From assembly GCF_004761875.1 (NCBI RefSeq), contig NZ_SJEY01000010.1, forward strand, positions 62,001-126,000: a stretch of 64,000 nucleotides of DNA. The letters are read 5' to 3'. This DNA comes from Roseovarius aestuariivivens (GTDB lineage Bacteria; Pseudomonadota; Alphaproteobacteria; Rhodobacterales; Rhodobacteraceae). The notes beneath the pieces are model-generated. The model worked only from the letters and a program-made list of their open reading frames with translations. It made no database searches and had not been told where the DNA came from. How positions within the stretch are numbered: the first letter of the stretch is position 1; each line of letters opens with the position of its first letter. This document shows, piece by piece, positions 26,179 through 36,982 of this stretch. Position numbers and translations under genes: made by a program.

Positions 26179-27297
26179 ATGAAAATCGGATGCCCCACAG
26201 AAATCAAACCGCAGGAGTTCCGCGTCGGGATCACCCCGAACGCCGCCGGCGAGGCCGTGGCCCATGGCCATGAGGTGCTGATCCAGGCCGGTGCGGGCAA
26301 GGGCGCGGGGTTCGAGGACGCCGATTATACCGCCGCCGGCGCGCGCATCCTGGACACCGCCGAAGAGGTGTTTGCCACCGCCGATATGATCGTGAAGGTG
26401 AAAGAGCCCCAGGCGGTCGAGCGCAAGATGCTGCGTGAGGGGCAGCTTCTCTTTACCTACCTGCATCTGGCACCCGACCCGGAGCAGACGAAGGACCTTC
26501 TGGAAAGCGGCTGTACCGCCATTGCCTATGAGACCGTCACAGACGATCGCGGAGGCCTGCCGCTTCTGGCGCCGATGTCCGAGGTCGCGGGCCGCCTGGC
26601 GCCGCAAGTGGGCGCCTATACCCTGCAAAAGGCCAATGGCGGGCGCGGCGTGCTGATGGGCGGCGTGCCGGGCGTTGGTCCCGCGAAGGTGCTGGTCATT
26701 GGCGGCGGTGTCGTGGGCACGCATGCCGCACGGATCGCGGCGGGGATGGGCGCGGATGTAACCGTGCTCGACCGCTCTCTGCCGCGGCTGCGCTATCTCG
26801 ATGACGTCTTCGGTGACACGTTCAACACCGGGTATTCGTCCCAGGGCCTTCTGGCCGAGCATCTGGGCCAGGCCGACATGGTGATCGGTGCGGTCCTTAT
26901 ACCCGGGGCCGAGGCCCCCAAGCTTGTGAAGCGTGCGCAGTTCGCTGACATGAAGCCCGGCGCGGCGCTTGTCGACGTGGCCATCGACCAGGGCGGCTGT
27001 TTCGAGACCTCCAAGGCGACGACCCATGCCGATCCGATCTACGAGGTCGACGGGATCATGCATTACTGCGTCGCCAACATGCCCGGCGCCGTGGCGCGCA
27101 CCTCCACGCTGGCGCTGGGCAACGCGACCATGCCCTTCATGCTGGCGCTGGCCGACAAGGGCTGGAAACAGGCCTGTGCCGACGATCCGCATCTTCTTAA
27201 CGGGCTTAACGTGCATGCCGGCCAGCTGACCTATTACGCGGTGGGCAAGGCGCTGGGGCTCGACGTGATCTCGCCGCAGAAGGTCGTGAAGGGCTGA
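26179..27297 (+). CDS. ald: alanine dehydrogenase
   Basis: A 372-residue enzyme, standard length. It interconverts L-alanine and pyruvate plus ammonium with NAD. The N-terminus '[20 protein letters not shown]' carries the substrate arginine, 'VKVKEPQ' the active-site lysine, 'YLHLAPD' the catalytic histidine, and '[17 protein letters not shown]' the NAD loop. AAGGAGGAAG lies before ATG 26179. With tpa in the same genome it can recycle the alanine produced from taurine back to pyruvate. Confidence 0.96.
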   Translation: MKIGCPTEIKPQEFRVGITPNAAGEAVAHGHEVLIQAGAGKGAGFEDADYTAAGARILDTAEEVFATADMIVKVKEPQAVERKMLREGQLLFTYLHLAPDPEQTKDLLESGCTAIAYETVTDDRGGLPLLAPMSEVAGRLAPQVGAYTLQKANGGRGVLMGGVPGVGPAKVLVIGGGVVGTHAARIAAGMGADVTVLDRSLPRLRYLDDVFGDTFNTGYSSQGLLAEHLGQADMVIGAVLIPGAEAPKLVKRAQFADMKPGAALVDVAIDQGGCFETSKATTHADPIYEVDGIMHYCVANMPGAVARTSTLALGNATMPFMLALADKGWKQACADDPHLLNGLNVHAGQLTYYAVGKALGLDVISPQKVVKG

Positions 27298-27329
27298 TCC
27301 GAAGGCGTGGCTGCGCCACACAGGTGAGT

Positions 27330-27364
27330 CGGGGAATGAGGGGTTCCACCCCTCAAACTCCCCG
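27330..27364. terminator. long imperfect hairpin between convergent ald and mscL
   Basis: CGGGG...GAGGGGT pairs with ACCCCTC...CCCCG around a 3-nt loop, with small internal mismatches. It lies between the 3' ends of ald and mscL. There is no clear U-tract, so it may be an attenuating extragenic palindrome rather than a classical terminator. Confidence 0.5.
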
Positions 27365-27397
27365 AGGTATTAATAGCCAGATGAAGAGGGGCCCGCG

Positions 27398-27826
27398 CTA
27401 TTTCTTCAGCGCGTCGCGGATTTCCATGAGCACGTCGATCTCGCTCGGGCCGGCTTCTTCTTCGGGTGCGGCCTCTTCTTCGGCGGTGGCGGCGTCCTTG
27501 ACGCGGTTGACCATCTTGACCAGCAGGAAGACGACGAAGGCGATGATCAGGAAATTGATCACCGCCATCAGGAAGGCGCCATAGGCGAAGACCGCCGCGC
27601 CCGCCTCGCGCGCGGCGTCGAGCGAGGCGCCCTCGGGCACGTCGCCCGACAGCACGGCATAGTTGTTGGTGAAATCGATGCCGCCGGTGAAGAGCCCGAT
27701 GATCGGGTTGATCAGGTCACCCACCAGCGAGGTCACGATCGCGGTGAAGGCCGCGCCGATTATGATACCGACGGCCATGTCCATGACATTGCCCTTGGCG
27801 ATGAAGGTCTTGAATTCTTGAATCAT
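27398..27826 (-). CDS. mscL: large-conductance mechanosensitive channel
   Basis: A 142-residue protein. The start '[20 protein letters not shown]' and '[18 protein letters not shown]' are the N-terminal amphipathic helix and pore-lining first helix of MscL; a second helix lies at about 83-108, and an acidic tail ends in a C-terminal helix. The pentamer opens on membrane tension to release solutes during osmotic downshock. Length and motifs are complete. Confidence 0.96.
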   Translation of the reverse strand: MIQEFKTFIAKGNVMDMAVGIIIGAAFTAIVTSLVGDLINPIIGLFTGGIDFTNNYAVLSGDVPEGASLDAAREAGAAVFAYGAFLMAVINFLIIAFVVFLLVKMVNRVKDAATAEEEAAPEEEAGPSEIDVLMEIRDALKK

Positions 27827-28022
27827 TACGGTGTTCCCTCGTGTTCCGGGCGCGCTGTTGCCGCGCGGCCCAATTGCCCTTTAGCACGAGTTAACGAAAA
27901 ATTAACCCAATTTACGCGAGTGCGCGGATCGTGCACCGCGCCGCCTGCGGGGCGCCGCCGATTGACATTTCCCGCCCGCGCGGCAAGCTGGCCCGCGACG
28001 GACAGGAAAGGCCGGGACAGCC

Positions 28023-30071
28023 ATGGCGCAAGACCGCAGCGGCATCGTCGCCGGCATCGACGTGGGCGGCACCTTTACCGATCTGGTGCAGCTCGACCGG
28101 GCCACGGGGGCGGTCCGGCTGGCCAAGGTGGCGACCACGCCCGGCAATCAGGCCTTCGGGGTGATGGCGGCGCTCGGTGCCGCGGGCGGCGACCTCGCCG
28201 CGCTGGACCTGATCGTGCATGGCACCACAACCACGACCAACGCGGTTCTTGAACGCAAGCTGAGCCGCACCGGCCTTATCACCACCGCCGGTTTTCGCGA
28301 CGTGCTGGAACTGGGCCGCCGTACCCGGCCCCAGGCCTACGGGATGACCGGGCAGTTCACCCCGGTGATCCCGCGCGATCTGCGGCTGGAGATTCCCGAA
28401 CGGATGGACGCGGCGGGCGAGGTCGTGATCCCGCTTGACGAGGCAGCCCTGCACGCCGCCGCCCGTACCCTGCTTGATCGGGGATGCGAGGCGGTGGTGG
28501 TGCATTTCCTGCATGCCTATGCCAATCCCGCGCACGAAATCCGCGCGGGCGAAATCCTTGCGCCGCTCTGGCCCAACGACCATGTCACGCTGGGCCACGC
28601 CATCCTGCAGGAATCCCGCGAGTTCGAGCGCGGCGTGACGGCGGCGGTCAACGCGGCCGTGCAGCCGATCCTTGACCGGTATCTCACGCGGCTGCGCGCG
28701 GAACTGAGCGCGGGCGGCTATCGGCGCGACGTGCTGGTGATGACCGGCAATGGCGGCATGGTCTCGGCGCGGCAGGCGGCCCGCGAGGCGGCGAAAACGG
28801 TGATGTCGGGCCCCGCGACCGGTGTGATGGCGGCGGCCTATACCGGTCGGGTCGCGGGCATCGAGAACCTCATTACCTACGACATGGGCGGCACCTCGAC
28901 CGACGTGGCGCTGATCCGGGGCGCTGAACCGGCGGTCTCCTCGGAGATCGAGATTGAATACGCGATGCCCATTCACGTGCCCATGGTCGATGTGCGCACC
29001 GTGGGCGCCGGGGGCGGATCCATCGCGCGGGTCACGGCGGCGGGGCTGTTGCAGGTCGGCCCGCACAGCGCGGGCGCCGACCCGGGGCCGATCTGCTATG
29101 GACGGGGCGGGAAAGAGCCCACGATCTCGGACGCCAACCTGATCCTCGGCCGGCTCGATCCGGCCAAGCTGCCCAGCACCGAGGTCATCGCCCCGGCCGA
29201 GGTCGCCCGGCGCTTTGCCGCGCCGCTTGGTCTGGACGTGACCGAGGCCGCGCAGGCCGTCATCCGCATGGCCAACACCCATATGGCGGGGGCGATCCGC
29301 ATGGTGTCACTCTCGCTCGGGGCGGACCCGCGCGATTTCGCGCTCTTCGCATTCGGCGGGGCGGGACCGCTGCATGCCGCCGCGCTTGCGCGCGAGCTGG
29401 GCGTGCCGCGTGTCCTCGTGCCCGCGCGCCCGGGCATCACCAATGCGATCGGCTGTGTGGTGGCCGACCTGCGGCACGATTTCGTGCAGACGATCAACAC
29501 CCCCGTCGATGCGCTGCCGCCGGGCAGGATCGCCGGGATCTGCGCGGATCATGTGGCCGAGGGCGAGGCGCTGATCGCCGGGGAAGGGGTCGAGATCCGC
29601 GCGCGGCGCCACATCCATTCCGTCGATATGCAATTCACCGGGCAGACCCACCTGCTGCGGGTACCCCTGGAGAGCCCCGAGATCGACGCGCCCGACCTGC
29701 GCGCGCGCTTCGAGGCGGCCTATTTCGACCGGTTCCGCGTGCGGCTGAGCGACATCCGAGCACAGGTAGTCAACGTCAACACCTCGGTGGTCGGGGTACG
29801 CCCGGCGCTTGATCTCTCGACCTTGATCGACCCCGCGGGGCGCAAGCCCACCTTGGCCGCGGCCCAGACCGGCACGCGCCGCGTGCATTTCGCGCAAGGC
29901 TGGATTGAAACGCCTGTCTACTGGCGCGATCACCTGCCGCTTGACGCGCATCTGCAGGGTCCCGCCATCGTCGAGCAAATGGACACCACCATTCTGATAG
30001 AGCCGGGCGACAGCGCCCGGGGCGACGCGCATGGCAACCTGATCCTGACCATCGGGGGCGCGCGCCCGTGA
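28023..30071 (+). CDS. hyuA: hydantoinase/oxoprolinase subunit A
   Basis: A 682-residue protein of the HyuA/5-oxoprolinase large-subunit family. The N-terminal ATPase-like 'GIDVGGTFTDLV' (about 11-22), 'HGTTTTTNAVLERK' and 'ITYDMGGTSTDVALI' (phosphate loops of the ASKHA fold) are all present. With HyuB it hydrolyses, with ATP, a cyclic amide such as 5-oxoproline, N-methylhydantoin or a related hydantoin. The substrate cannot be decided from sequence alone. Its stop overlaps the hyuB start by GTGA. Confidence 0.9.
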   Translation: MAQDRSGIVAGIDVGGTFTDLVQLDRATGAVRLAKVATTPGNQAFGVMAALGAAGGDLAALDLIVHGTTTTTNAVLERKLSRTGLITTAGFRDVLELGRRTRPQAYGMTGQFTPVIPRDLRLEIPERMDAAGEVVIPLDEAALHAAARTLLDRGCEAVVVHFLHAYANPAHEIRAGEILAPLWPNDHVTLGHAILQESREFERGVTAAVNAAVQPILDRYLTRLRAELSAGGYRRDVLVMTGNGGMVSARQAAREAAKTVMSGPATGVMAAAYTGRVAGIENLITYDMGGTSTDVALIRGAEPAVSSEIEIEYAMPIHVPMVDVRTVGAGGGSIARVTAAGLLQVGPHSAGADPGPICYGRGGKEPTISDANLILGRLDPAKLPSTEVIAPAEVARRFAAPLGLDVTEAAQAVIRMANTHMAGAIRMVSLSLGADPRDFALFAFGGAGPLHAAALARELGVPRVLVPARPGITNAIGCVVADLRHDFVQTINTPVDALPPGRIAGICADHVAEGEALIAGEGVEIRARRHIHSVDMQFTGQTHLLRVPLESPEIDAPDLRARFEAAYFDRFRVRLSDIRAQVVNVNTSVVGVRPALDLSTLIDPAGRKPTLAAAQTGTRRVHFAQGWIETPVYWRDHLPLDAHLQGPAIVEQMDTTILIEPGDSARGDAHGNLILTIGGARP

Positions 30072-31819
30072 CGCTTGATCCGATCACCCTGTCGGTCATC
30101 CAGGCCGGGCTGCAGCAGGTCTGCGACGAGATGGACCTCGCCTTTTCGCGCGCCGCCTTCTCGCCGGTCATCGCCGAGGCGAATGACCGCTCTGATGGGA
30201 TCTACGCTGCCGCCGACGGCGCACTTATTGCGCAGGGCGCGGGCGGTCTGCCGGTTTTCGTGGGCACGATGCAGGAATCGACCCGCATCCTGATCGACAG
30301 GATCGCGCGCGGCCTGACCGCCCCGCCGGAGCCGGGCGACATCTATATCGTCAACGACCCCTATCTTGGCGGTACGCATCTGATGGACGTGCGCTTTGCC
30401 CGGCCGTTCTATCGCGCGGGCACGCTTTATTGCTGGCTATCGAATACCGGCCATTGGCCGGATACCGGCGGGGCGGTGCCGGGGGGCTTTTCCGCCTCGG
30501 CCACCGCGGTCGAACAGGAAGGGTTGCGCCTGCCGCCGGTGAAACTGTTCAAGCGCGGAGAGATGGATGCCGAAATTTATGCCATCATCTGTTCCAACAT
30601 CCGCGTCGCCGACCAGCGGATCGGGGATGTGCGTGCGCAGGCCGCCGCCCTCGATCTGGGTGCAGACCGCCTGAACGCCCTCATGGACCGCTATGGCGAC
30701 GCCACGGTGACCGCGGCCATCGCCGAGCTGCGCGCCCGCGCCGCGACGCAGATGCGCCAGCATATCCGCGCCATCCCCGAGGGCGATCACAGCGCCGTGG
30801 CCTGGATCGACAGCGATGGCGTGGTGAACGAGCCGCTGGCCATTCGCCTGACCGTGCGCCGCACGGGCGACGATCTTTGCTTTGATTTCACCGGCTCCGC
30901 GCCGCCCTGTCTCGGGCCGATGAACTCGGTGCGCGCCACGACGCTCAGCTCGGTTTATCTTGCCATGCGCCATATCTTTCCCGATGTGCCGATCAGCGCG
31001 GGCGCGTTCGAGCCGCTGGAGGTCACCGGGATCGAGGGCACGTTCCTCGACGCGCAGTACCCGCGCCCCGTCTCGGGCTGCGCGGCGGAGGTCAGCCAAC
31101 GCATCGCCGAGGCGGTCTTTGCCGCGCTGGTGCCCGCCTTGCCTGACCGGGTGACCGCCGCGCCCGCCGGCACGTCGGGGAATTTCGCGCTGGGCGGGCA
31201 CGACCCGGCGCGCGGGCGCGATTACGTGATGTATCAGCTCTCTGGCGGCGGCTATGGCGGCTGGGCGGGGGGCGACGGGCTCAGCAACGGCTGTTCGACC
31301 ATCGGCATTTCCAAGGCGCCACCGGTGGAGATCATGGAACAGGCCTTCCCGGTGCTATACCATCGCTATGCCCTGCGCGAAGGGTCGGCCGGGGCGGGCG
31401 AGCATCGGGGCGGGTTCGGTCTCGATTACGAAATCGAGATCCGGCGCGGGCAGGCCAAGGCGAGCTTCGTGATGGATCACGGGCGGTTCGGCCCGCAAGG
31501 CGCGCTCGATGGCGAAGACGGCGCGCCGGGCGAAGTGACCGTCTGGCAATCGGGCCAGCCGATGACGCCCGAACACCTGTCCAAAGCGCAGGACATTCCC
31601 CTTGGCCCCGGCGACCGGGTCCGGGTGAAAACGCCCGGCGGCGGCGGCTATGGTCCGGCCTTCGCCCGCGATCCGGCCCGCGTCGCAGAAGATGTGCGGC
31701 TTGGCCGTTTCTCCGCAAGGCAGGCGCGCGATCTCTTCGGCGTGGTGCTGCGCGACGGGCCGGGGGCCGAGGTCGATCTTGCCGCCACGGTTGCGCTGCG
31801 CCAGACCCCGCACGACTGA
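30068..31819 (+). CDS. hyuB: hydantoinase/oxoprolinase subunit B
   Basis: A 583-residue HyuB. The start is GTG 30068, which overlaps the hyuA stop and starts the family-typical 'LDPITLSVIQAGLQQVCDEM'. Metal or substrate motifs include 'NDPYLGGTHLMD' and 'GAGEHRGGFGLDYEIE'. It is the second subunit of the ATP-dependent ring-opening enzyme. No dedicated transporter or racemase is adjacent; a glycosyltransferase follows after 194 bp. Confidence 0.9.
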   Translation: MTLDPITLSVIQAGLQQVCDEMDLAFSRAAFSPVIAEANDRSDGIYAAADGALIAQGAGGLPVFVGTMQESTRILIDRIARGLTAPPEPGDIYIVNDPYLGGTHLMDVRFARPFYRAGTLYCWLSNTGHWPDTGGAVPGGFSASATAVEQEGLRLPPVKLFKRGEMDAEIYAIICSNIRVADQRIGDVRAQAAALDLGADRLNALMDRYGDATVTAAIAELRARAATQMRQHIRAIPEGDHSAVAWIDSDGVVNEPLAIRLTVRRTGDDLCFDFTGSAPPCLGPMNSVRATTLSSVYLAMRHIFPDVPISAGAFEPLEVTGIEGTFLDAQYPRPVSGCAAEVSQRIAEAVFAALVPALPDRVTAAPAGTSGNFALGGHDPARGRDYVMYQLSGGGYGGWAGGDGLSNGCSTIGISKAPPVEIMEQAFPVLYHRYALREGSAGAGEHRGGFGLDYEIEIRRGQAKASFVMDHGRFGPQGALDGEDGAPGEVTVWQSGQPMTPEHLSKAQDIPLGPGDRVRVKTPGGGGYGPAFARDPARVAEDVRLGRFSARQARDLFGVVLRDGPGAEVDLAATVALRQTPHD

Positions 31820-32013
31820 GCCTATTCGGGCGCGAAAAACAGCCGTCCGGATCCCGAATTTGTGCTTCGAGCGCTTGTGCACCGGGCCCTGCGCCTGCTA
31901 CGCGGGGCGCAATTCGCCACAGATGGCCGTCGCGCAAGGAACCGACACTTGATCCGCGCCTCCCGTTTCCGCATCGCGGCCCGCCGCGCGGCCCCGGCCA
32001 GCCCTGGCCACCC

Positions 32014-32955
32014 ATGACCGAGCGCGGGATCCCCCACGTCACCATTTTGCTCGCGGTCCACAACGGGGCGCGCTATCTGCCTGCGCAACTGCAAAGCTTC
32101 GCCGACCAGACGCATCGCAACTGGCACCTCATCGCCTCGGTCGACGGCGACGAGGACAACAGCCGCGCCGTCCTGCAAGCCTTTGCGGACAAGGGCCACG
32201 CGGTGACCGTGCTGGACGGCCCGCAACAGGGCGCGGCGGCCAATTTCTTGAGCCTGCTGATGCGCATGTCCCGTGTCGTGCCCGGGCCAAGCTATCTTGC
32301 CTTCAGCGATCAGGACGATGTGTGGATGCCCGACCGCCTGTCCGCCGGGCTTTCCGTGCTGGCCGACATCGATCCCGAGATACCCGCGCTGTTCTGCGCC
32401 CGGCAGATGATCACCGACGAGACCCTCGCGCCGCTTCGGGTGTCGATGGCGCGGCCCCGCCCGCCGGGGTTTCGCAACGCACTGGTGCAGAACATCGCGT
32501 CGGGCAACACCTCGCTGCTCAATCCCACCGGGGCGCGGCTGCTTTGCGCCGCGGCCGAGGAGGCCGGGCCGATCGTCATGCATGACTGGTGGAGCTACCA
32601 GATCGTGACCGGAGCGGGCGGGCGCGTCCTGCATCACGAGACACCTCTGATTTACTACCGCCAGCACGATCACAACGCCATGGGCGCCAACACCTCGCCC
32701 AAGGCGCAGGCCAGCCGGCTGAGCATGATGGTCCGGGGGACCTATCGCCACTGGATGGATCTTAACGTCGCGGCCTTGTCGCGCAGTGCGCACCGTTTCA
32801 CGCCGCGCAACCGCGCGCTGTTGCGCCGGTTCAAGGCGATGCGCCACGCGCCGTTACCGCTGCGGCTGTGGCGGTTCTCGCGTCTGCGGCTCTACCGCCA
32901 GCGCCGCGTTGGCACGGCGGTTCTTTGGCTGTCCGTCCTCCTGGGGCGGCTATAG
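32014..32955 (+). CDS. family 2 glycosyltransferase
   Basis: A 313-residue GT-A glycosyltransferase of the rhamnosyltransferase-like branch. Motifs: 'VTILLAVHNGARYLPAQLQS' (N-terminal strand), 'SVDGDEDNS', the metal-binding 'FSDQDDVW' at 98-104 and 'HDWWSYQIVTGAGG' further on. It transfers a sugar to a cell-surface polysaccharide or lipid; donor and acceptor are unknown. It is isolated from any polysaccharide cluster and lies between hyuB and the convergent glmM. Confidence 0.83.
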   Translation: MTERGIPHVTILLAVHNGARYLPAQLQSFADQTHRNWHLIASVDGDEDNSRAVLQAFADKGHAVTVLDGPQQGAAANFLSLLMRMSRVVPGPSYLAFSDQDDVWMPDRLSAGLSVLADIDPEIPALFCARQMITDETLAPLRVSMARPRPPGFRNALVQNIASGNTSLLNPTGARLLCAAAEEAGPIVMHDWWSYQIVTGAGGRVLHHETPLIYYRQHDHNAMGANTSPKAQASRLSMMVRGTYRHWMDLNVAALSRSAHRFTPRNRALLRRFKAMRHAPLPLRLWRFSRLRLYRQRRVGTAVLWLSVLLGRL

Positions 32956-32984
32956 CGCCACGGGTCGCGCGGGACCCAAAGTGG

Positions 32985-34325
32985 TCAGCTCGCCGCCTTC
33001 ACCGCCGTGACGACCCGGTTCACCACCTGACCCAGAAGCGCCTCGTCCACCGCCTCGCCCATCACCCGGATCAGCGGCTCGGTGCCAGATTTACGGATCA
33101 AGAGCCGCCCGTCGCCGCCAAAGGCCTTTTCGCCGTCGGCGATGGCCTGCTGCACCTCGTCGGTTTCCAGCGGCTCGCGTCCCTCGGTATAGCGCACGTT
33201 GACAAGCGTCTGCGGCACCGGTTCGAAGACCCGCGCCAGGTCAGAGGCCCGCTTGCCCGTCTCGACCATGCTGGCCAGGAACTGCAGCGCTCCGATCAGC
33301 CCGTCGCCGGTCGTTGCATAATCGGTCATCACGATATGACCGGACTGTTCGCCGCCAAGGTTGTGCCCGCCCGCCCGCATGGCCTCGACCACGTGCCGGT
33401 CGCCCACGCCCGTTCGCTTGAGCGCGATACCCTTGGCCTCCAGGTGCCGTTCCAGCCCGAGATTGCTCATCACCGTCGCCACCAGCGTGTCGCCCTTCAG
33501 CCGGCCTTCCTCGGCCCAGCGGGTCGCGATCAGCGCCATGATCTGGTCGCCATCGGCGACCTGGCCTTTCTCATCCACCAGAACCACCCGGTCGGCATCG
33601 CCATCCAGGCAGATTCCCAGATCGGCGCGCACGTCTATCACCTTCTTCGCCGCAGCCTCGGGCCGGGTCGATCCGCAATTGGCGTTGATATTGGTGCCGT
33701 CAGGTTCGACGCCGATGGGGATCACCTCGGCGCCAAGCTCCCAAAGAACGGCGGGCGCGGTGCGATAGGCCGCTCCGTTCGCGCAATCCACCACGATCCG
33801 CAGCCCTTCCAGTCGTCCGCGATAGGGAAAGGTCGTCTTGGCATATTCCACGTAGCGCCCGCGCGCGTCCTCGAACCGCTTGGCACGCCCGATGTTTTCG
33901 GGTTGCGCCAGCCGAGCGCCGTCGCGCATGAGCTGCTCGATCCCGGCTTCCGCCTCGTCCGAAAGCTTGTAGCCGTCAGGCCCGAACAGCTTGATCCCGT
34001 TATCCGCCGCGGGGTTGTGACTGGCCGAGATCATCACGCCCACATCGGCGCGCAGGCCATGGGTAAGATACCCCACCGCCGGGGTGGGGATCGGGCCCAG
34101 CAGGAACACATCCATACCGGTCGACGCGAAGCCGGCGGTCAGTGCATATTCGATCATGTAGCCCGACAGGCGCGTGTCCTTGCCGATGACAACCCGGTGC
34201 TCCTGCCGGTCGCGCCGGAAATAGCGTCCCGCCGCCGCGCCCAGCTTCAGCGCCATATCGGCGGTCATTGGATATCTGTTGGCGCGCCCTCGCACGCCGT
34301 CCGTCCCGAAAAGCTTGTCCGCCAT
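32985..34325 (-). CDS. glmM: phosphoglucosamine mutase
   Basis: A 446-residue phosphohexomutase. It converts glucosamine-6-phosphate to glucosamine-1-phosphate for peptidoglycan and LPS. The phospho-serine loop is '[14 protein letters not shown]' with Ser102, the metal site is 'DGDADRV', the sugar loop 'GGEQSGH' and the phosphate loop '[12 protein letters not shown]'. ATG 34325 ([13 protein letters not shown]) is the family start; the frame is open 26 codons further. In many relatives glmM follows ftsH or folP, which are not here. Confidence 0.96.
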   Translation of the reverse strand: MADKLFGTDGVRGRANRYPMTADMALKLGAAAGRYFRRDRQEHRVVIGKDTRLSGYMIEYALTAGFASTGMDVFLLGPIPTPAVGYLTHGLRADVGVMISASHNPAADNGIKLFGPDGYKLSDEAEAGIEQLMRDGARLAQPENIGRAKRFEDARGRYVEYAKTTFPYRGRLEGLRIVVDCANGAAYRTAPAVLWELGAEVIPIGVEPDGTNINANCGSTRPEAAAKKVIDVRADLGICLDGDADRVVLVDEKGQVADGDQIMALIATRWAEEGRLKGDTLVATVMSNLGLERHLEAKGIALKRTGVGDRHVVEAMRAGGHNLGGEQSGHIVMTDYATTGDGLIGALQFLASMVETGKRASDLARVFEPVPQTLVNVRYTEGREPLETDEVQQAIADGEKAFGGDGRLLIRKSGTEPLIRVMGEAVDEALLGQVVNRVVTAVKAAS

Positions 34326-34410
34326 GCTGTCTCTCTCGTCTGCTGTCCGGCGCGCTGCGCCACTTGATTCTGTCATACCGGCCCGCATGGGCGCTGCCAA
34401 CACCCCGCGC

Positions 34411-35571
34411 TCAGGCGGGCAGGATCACGTCCTCTATCGCCTTGGGATGGTGCGTGATCTGCTCATAGCCGTCCTCGGTCACGATGAAACTGTCGCCGAC
34501 CTGCGCCCGGAAGCGCCCAGGATCGGTGACCGATCCGTCGACCGCCAGAACCATTCCCGGCTCCAGCACGGTCGTGTCGCCGCGCACAAGCTGCGGCGCT
34601 TCGAGATAGCTGAACCCCACCGCCCGCCCGCAGCGGAAGGGATAGGCATGGCCCGCGCCTTCGGTCACCGACGCATAGGCGGCGTGCACGCGTTCGGCGG
34701 TGACGCCCGGGTGCAGCGTTTCCAGCGCGGCGCGCTGGCTGGCCACGGCCAGCTCGTAAATCGTCCGCTGGTCCGGGTCGGCGATCTCGCCCACCCAGAA
34801 GGTCCGGTCGAAGCCCAGCTTGAAGCGGTGAAAGTTCGTCATCCCGCAGAAACACAGGAACACCGGCTCGCCCCGCTGCAGGATCCGGGCCGAGGCGCGG
34901 TGATGCGGCTGGGTGATCTCAGGCCCGCTTGCCATGATCTGCAGAAAATGCGTGAGCGGCGACATCGCCGCGCCGCTGTCGTGTCCGGCCAGAAGCCGCG
35001 CGGCCTCGCGCGTGCCGACGGCGGCGGTGGCCAGCGCCACCTCGTATTCGGCGATACCGGCGCGGATCGTGTCCCGGGCCGCCTGCATCATCGCGCCCGC
35101 GACCTGGCCCGCCTCGCGCGCCAGCCGCAGTTCCTCGGGCGACTTGATCATCCGCAGCCGCGCCAGTACCGCCGTCGCATCGCCCAGCCGTTCAGGCGCG
35201 ACGCGCGCCTCAAGATGCGCGCGCACCACCTGCGGCATCGCGGCAGGCTCTATGCCGATGCGGCCGGGCGGGCGCAGCACATCGTCCAGCGGACCGCGCC
35301 ATTCGCGGCCCATCCCGTCGTTCCAAAGCTCGATCCGGTCCACCTGCGCGCGGGCCTGCGCCATCTCGGCCTCCATCGCGGGGGTGATCAGCCGCGTCGC
35401 GCCGTCGCGTGTCACGACCAGGATCGTGGGGCGGCCGAATTCCATGTGCAGGTAATCGTAATAACCGCTCAGGTAATAGACGTTGTCCTCGTCGCAAATC
35501 AGCGCAAGGTCCAGCCCCGCCGCGCCCATCGCCGCGCAAAGGCGCGCCCGCCGCGCCTCATACGGGGCCAT
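34411..35571 (-). CDS. M24 (creatinase/aminopeptidase P-like) hydrolase lacking standard metal ligands
   Basis: A 386-residue protein with an N-terminal creatinase-type domain (about 1-140) and a pita-bread C-terminal domain. In metal-dependent members the order is D-D-H-E-E. Here the first Asp region reads '[20 protein letters not shown]', the first Glu region '[10 protein letters not shown]' and the last '[14 protein letters not shown]', so at least three ligands are missing. It is therefore probably a metal-independent C-N hydrolase like creatinase rather than a peptidase. It overlaps the upstream M20 gene by 14 nt. Confidence 0.75.
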   Translation of the reverse strand: MAPYEARRARLCAAMGAAGLDLALICDEDNVYYLSGYYDYLHMEFGRPTILVVTRDGATRLITPAMEAEMAQARAQVDRIELWNDGMGREWRGPLDDVLRPPGRIGIEPAAMPQVVRAHLEARVAPERLGDATAVLARLRMIKSPEELRLAREAGQVAGAMMQAARDTIRAGIAEYEVALATAAVGTREAARLLAGHDSGAAMSPLTHFLQIMASGPEITQPHHRASARILQRGEPVFLCFCGMTNFHRFKLGFDRTFWVGEIADPDQRTIYELAVASQRAALETLHPGVTAERVHAAYASVTEGAGHAYPFRCGRAVGFSYLEAPQLVRGDTTVLEPGMVLAVDGSVTDPGRFRAQVGDSFIVTEDGYEQITHHPKAIEDVILPA

Positions 35572-36718
35572 CGGTCAGTTCCTGGCGCACAAGCCGCACC
35601 CAGAATGCAGCGCCATGGGCCAGCGCGGCATCGTTGAATTCGTAATCCGCCGCGTGCAGCGGCCGGGCATGGCGGCCCTCGGTGCCGTTGCCCATCAGCA
35701 CGAAACAGCCCGGCACGGCGGCGGCCATATGCGCGAAATCCTCGGAAAAAAGCTTGGGCGGCGCCGCGCTGTCGATCTCGGCCTGCATGGACTGTGCGGC
35801 GCGCGTCACCGCCTCGACAGGGCCGGGCGCGTTGATCGTGGGGGGGAAGATCGTGTCGTACCGAACCGTGCCCTGCACGTCATGGGCCGCGCACAGCCCG
35901 TCGACGATCCGGCGCATCGCCGTCTCGATCCGCGCGTTGACCTCGGGCGTGAGGGCCCGCGCATCGCCCGAAAGCCGCGCGTGGCTGGGCAGCACGTTGC
36001 GCGCGCCGTCGGTCTCGAACTGCGTGACCGACACCACCCCGTTCTGCGCCGGGTCAAGCTTGCGCGCGACGATGGTCTGCAGCGCGCCCACCACCTCGGC
36101 CCCGATGGTGATTGCGTCCGCGCCCATATGCGGCAGGGCGGCATGGCCGCCGCGCGCCGCGATCTCGATCTCGAACAGTGCCTCGCTGGCTGTGATCGGC
36201 CCGGCGCGCGTGGCGAACTGGCCAAGCGGCATGCCCGGAATGTTGTGCATCCCGTAAACCGCTTCGGCCTCGAAACGTTCGAAAAGCCCGTCCTCGACCA
36301 TCGCCCGGGCGCCTTGCCCGTGTTCTTCGTCGGGCTGGAAAACGAAGATCGCGCGCCCCGAAAACCCGCCTTCCCGCGCCAGCGTGCAGGCCGCGCCAAG
36401 CGCCATGGTCGTGTGCCCGTCATGCCCGCAGGCGTGCATCTGCCCAGGTGTCTGCGACACATGCGGCAGGTCATTGGCCTCGGTAATCGGCAGGGCGTCC
36501 ATGTCGGCGCGAATGGCCAGGGATCTCGGCCCGTTGCCCCGCTGCAGCACGCCGACGACGCCGGTGCCGCCGATCCCGCGATGCACCTCAAGGCCGAAAC
36601 TTTCCAAAAGCTCGGCCACCCGCGCGCTGGTCCAGGGCAGGTCGAAGCCGATCTCGGGATGGCGGTGAAACGCCTGCCGCCAGCCCTGCATGTCCGTCTG
36701 GATGTGCTCTGATATCAC
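35558..36718 (-). CDS. M20 family amidohydrolase (hippurate hydrolase-like)
   Basis: A 386-residue zinc enzyme. Metal and catalytic motifs are complete: 'MHACGHDGHTTM' (about residues 92-103), 'FQPDEEHGQGA' with the catalytic Glu pair, and 'GMHNIPG'; 'KLFSEDFAHM' supplies the last ligand. It removes acyl groups from N-acyl amino acids or similar amides in the cytoplasm. Its 3' end overlaps the M24 gene by 14 nt in a different frame, so both probably act in one catabolic step series. Confidence 0.87.
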   Translation of the reverse strand: MISEHIQTDMQGWRQAFHRHPEIGFDLPWTSARVAELLESFGLEVHRGIGGTGVVGVLQRGNGPRSLAIRADMDALPITEANDLPHVSQTPGQMHACGHDGHTTMALGAACTLAREGGFSGRAIFVFQPDEEHGQGARAMVEDGLFERFEAEAVYGMHNIPGMPLGQFATRAGPITASEALFEIEIAARGGHAALPHMGADAITIGAEVVGALQTIVARKLDPAQNGVVSVTQFETDGARNVLPSHARLSGDARALTPEVNARIETAMRRIVDGLCAAHDVQGTVRYDTIFPPTINAPGPVEAVTRAAQSMQAEIDSAAPPKLFSEDFAHMAAAVPGCFVLMGNGTEGRHARPLHAADYEFNDAALAHGAAFWVRLVRQELTDGPV

Positions 36719-36982
36719 GGCGTGACCTCCGGCGGGGCCCTATGCGGCCCAAGATAGACCCGGTCTGCGCCTTTTGCCGTGCAAAGTCAAAAGGTCCGGC
36801 GCGATGAAAAACGGCCTGCCCGCCGCATCCGATGCCAAGCACCGGCTGTCGCCGAAGCGTCTGGCGGACAGACCTTTCTCAAATTCAGGCCGGAGTAACT
36901 CGCTGTTCCGACCGTGCGGGCTTGGCCCGCCACTCCCCACGCACTCGGGGTGCCTGAAAACTGGTAAGAAGCGAAAAGTGCC

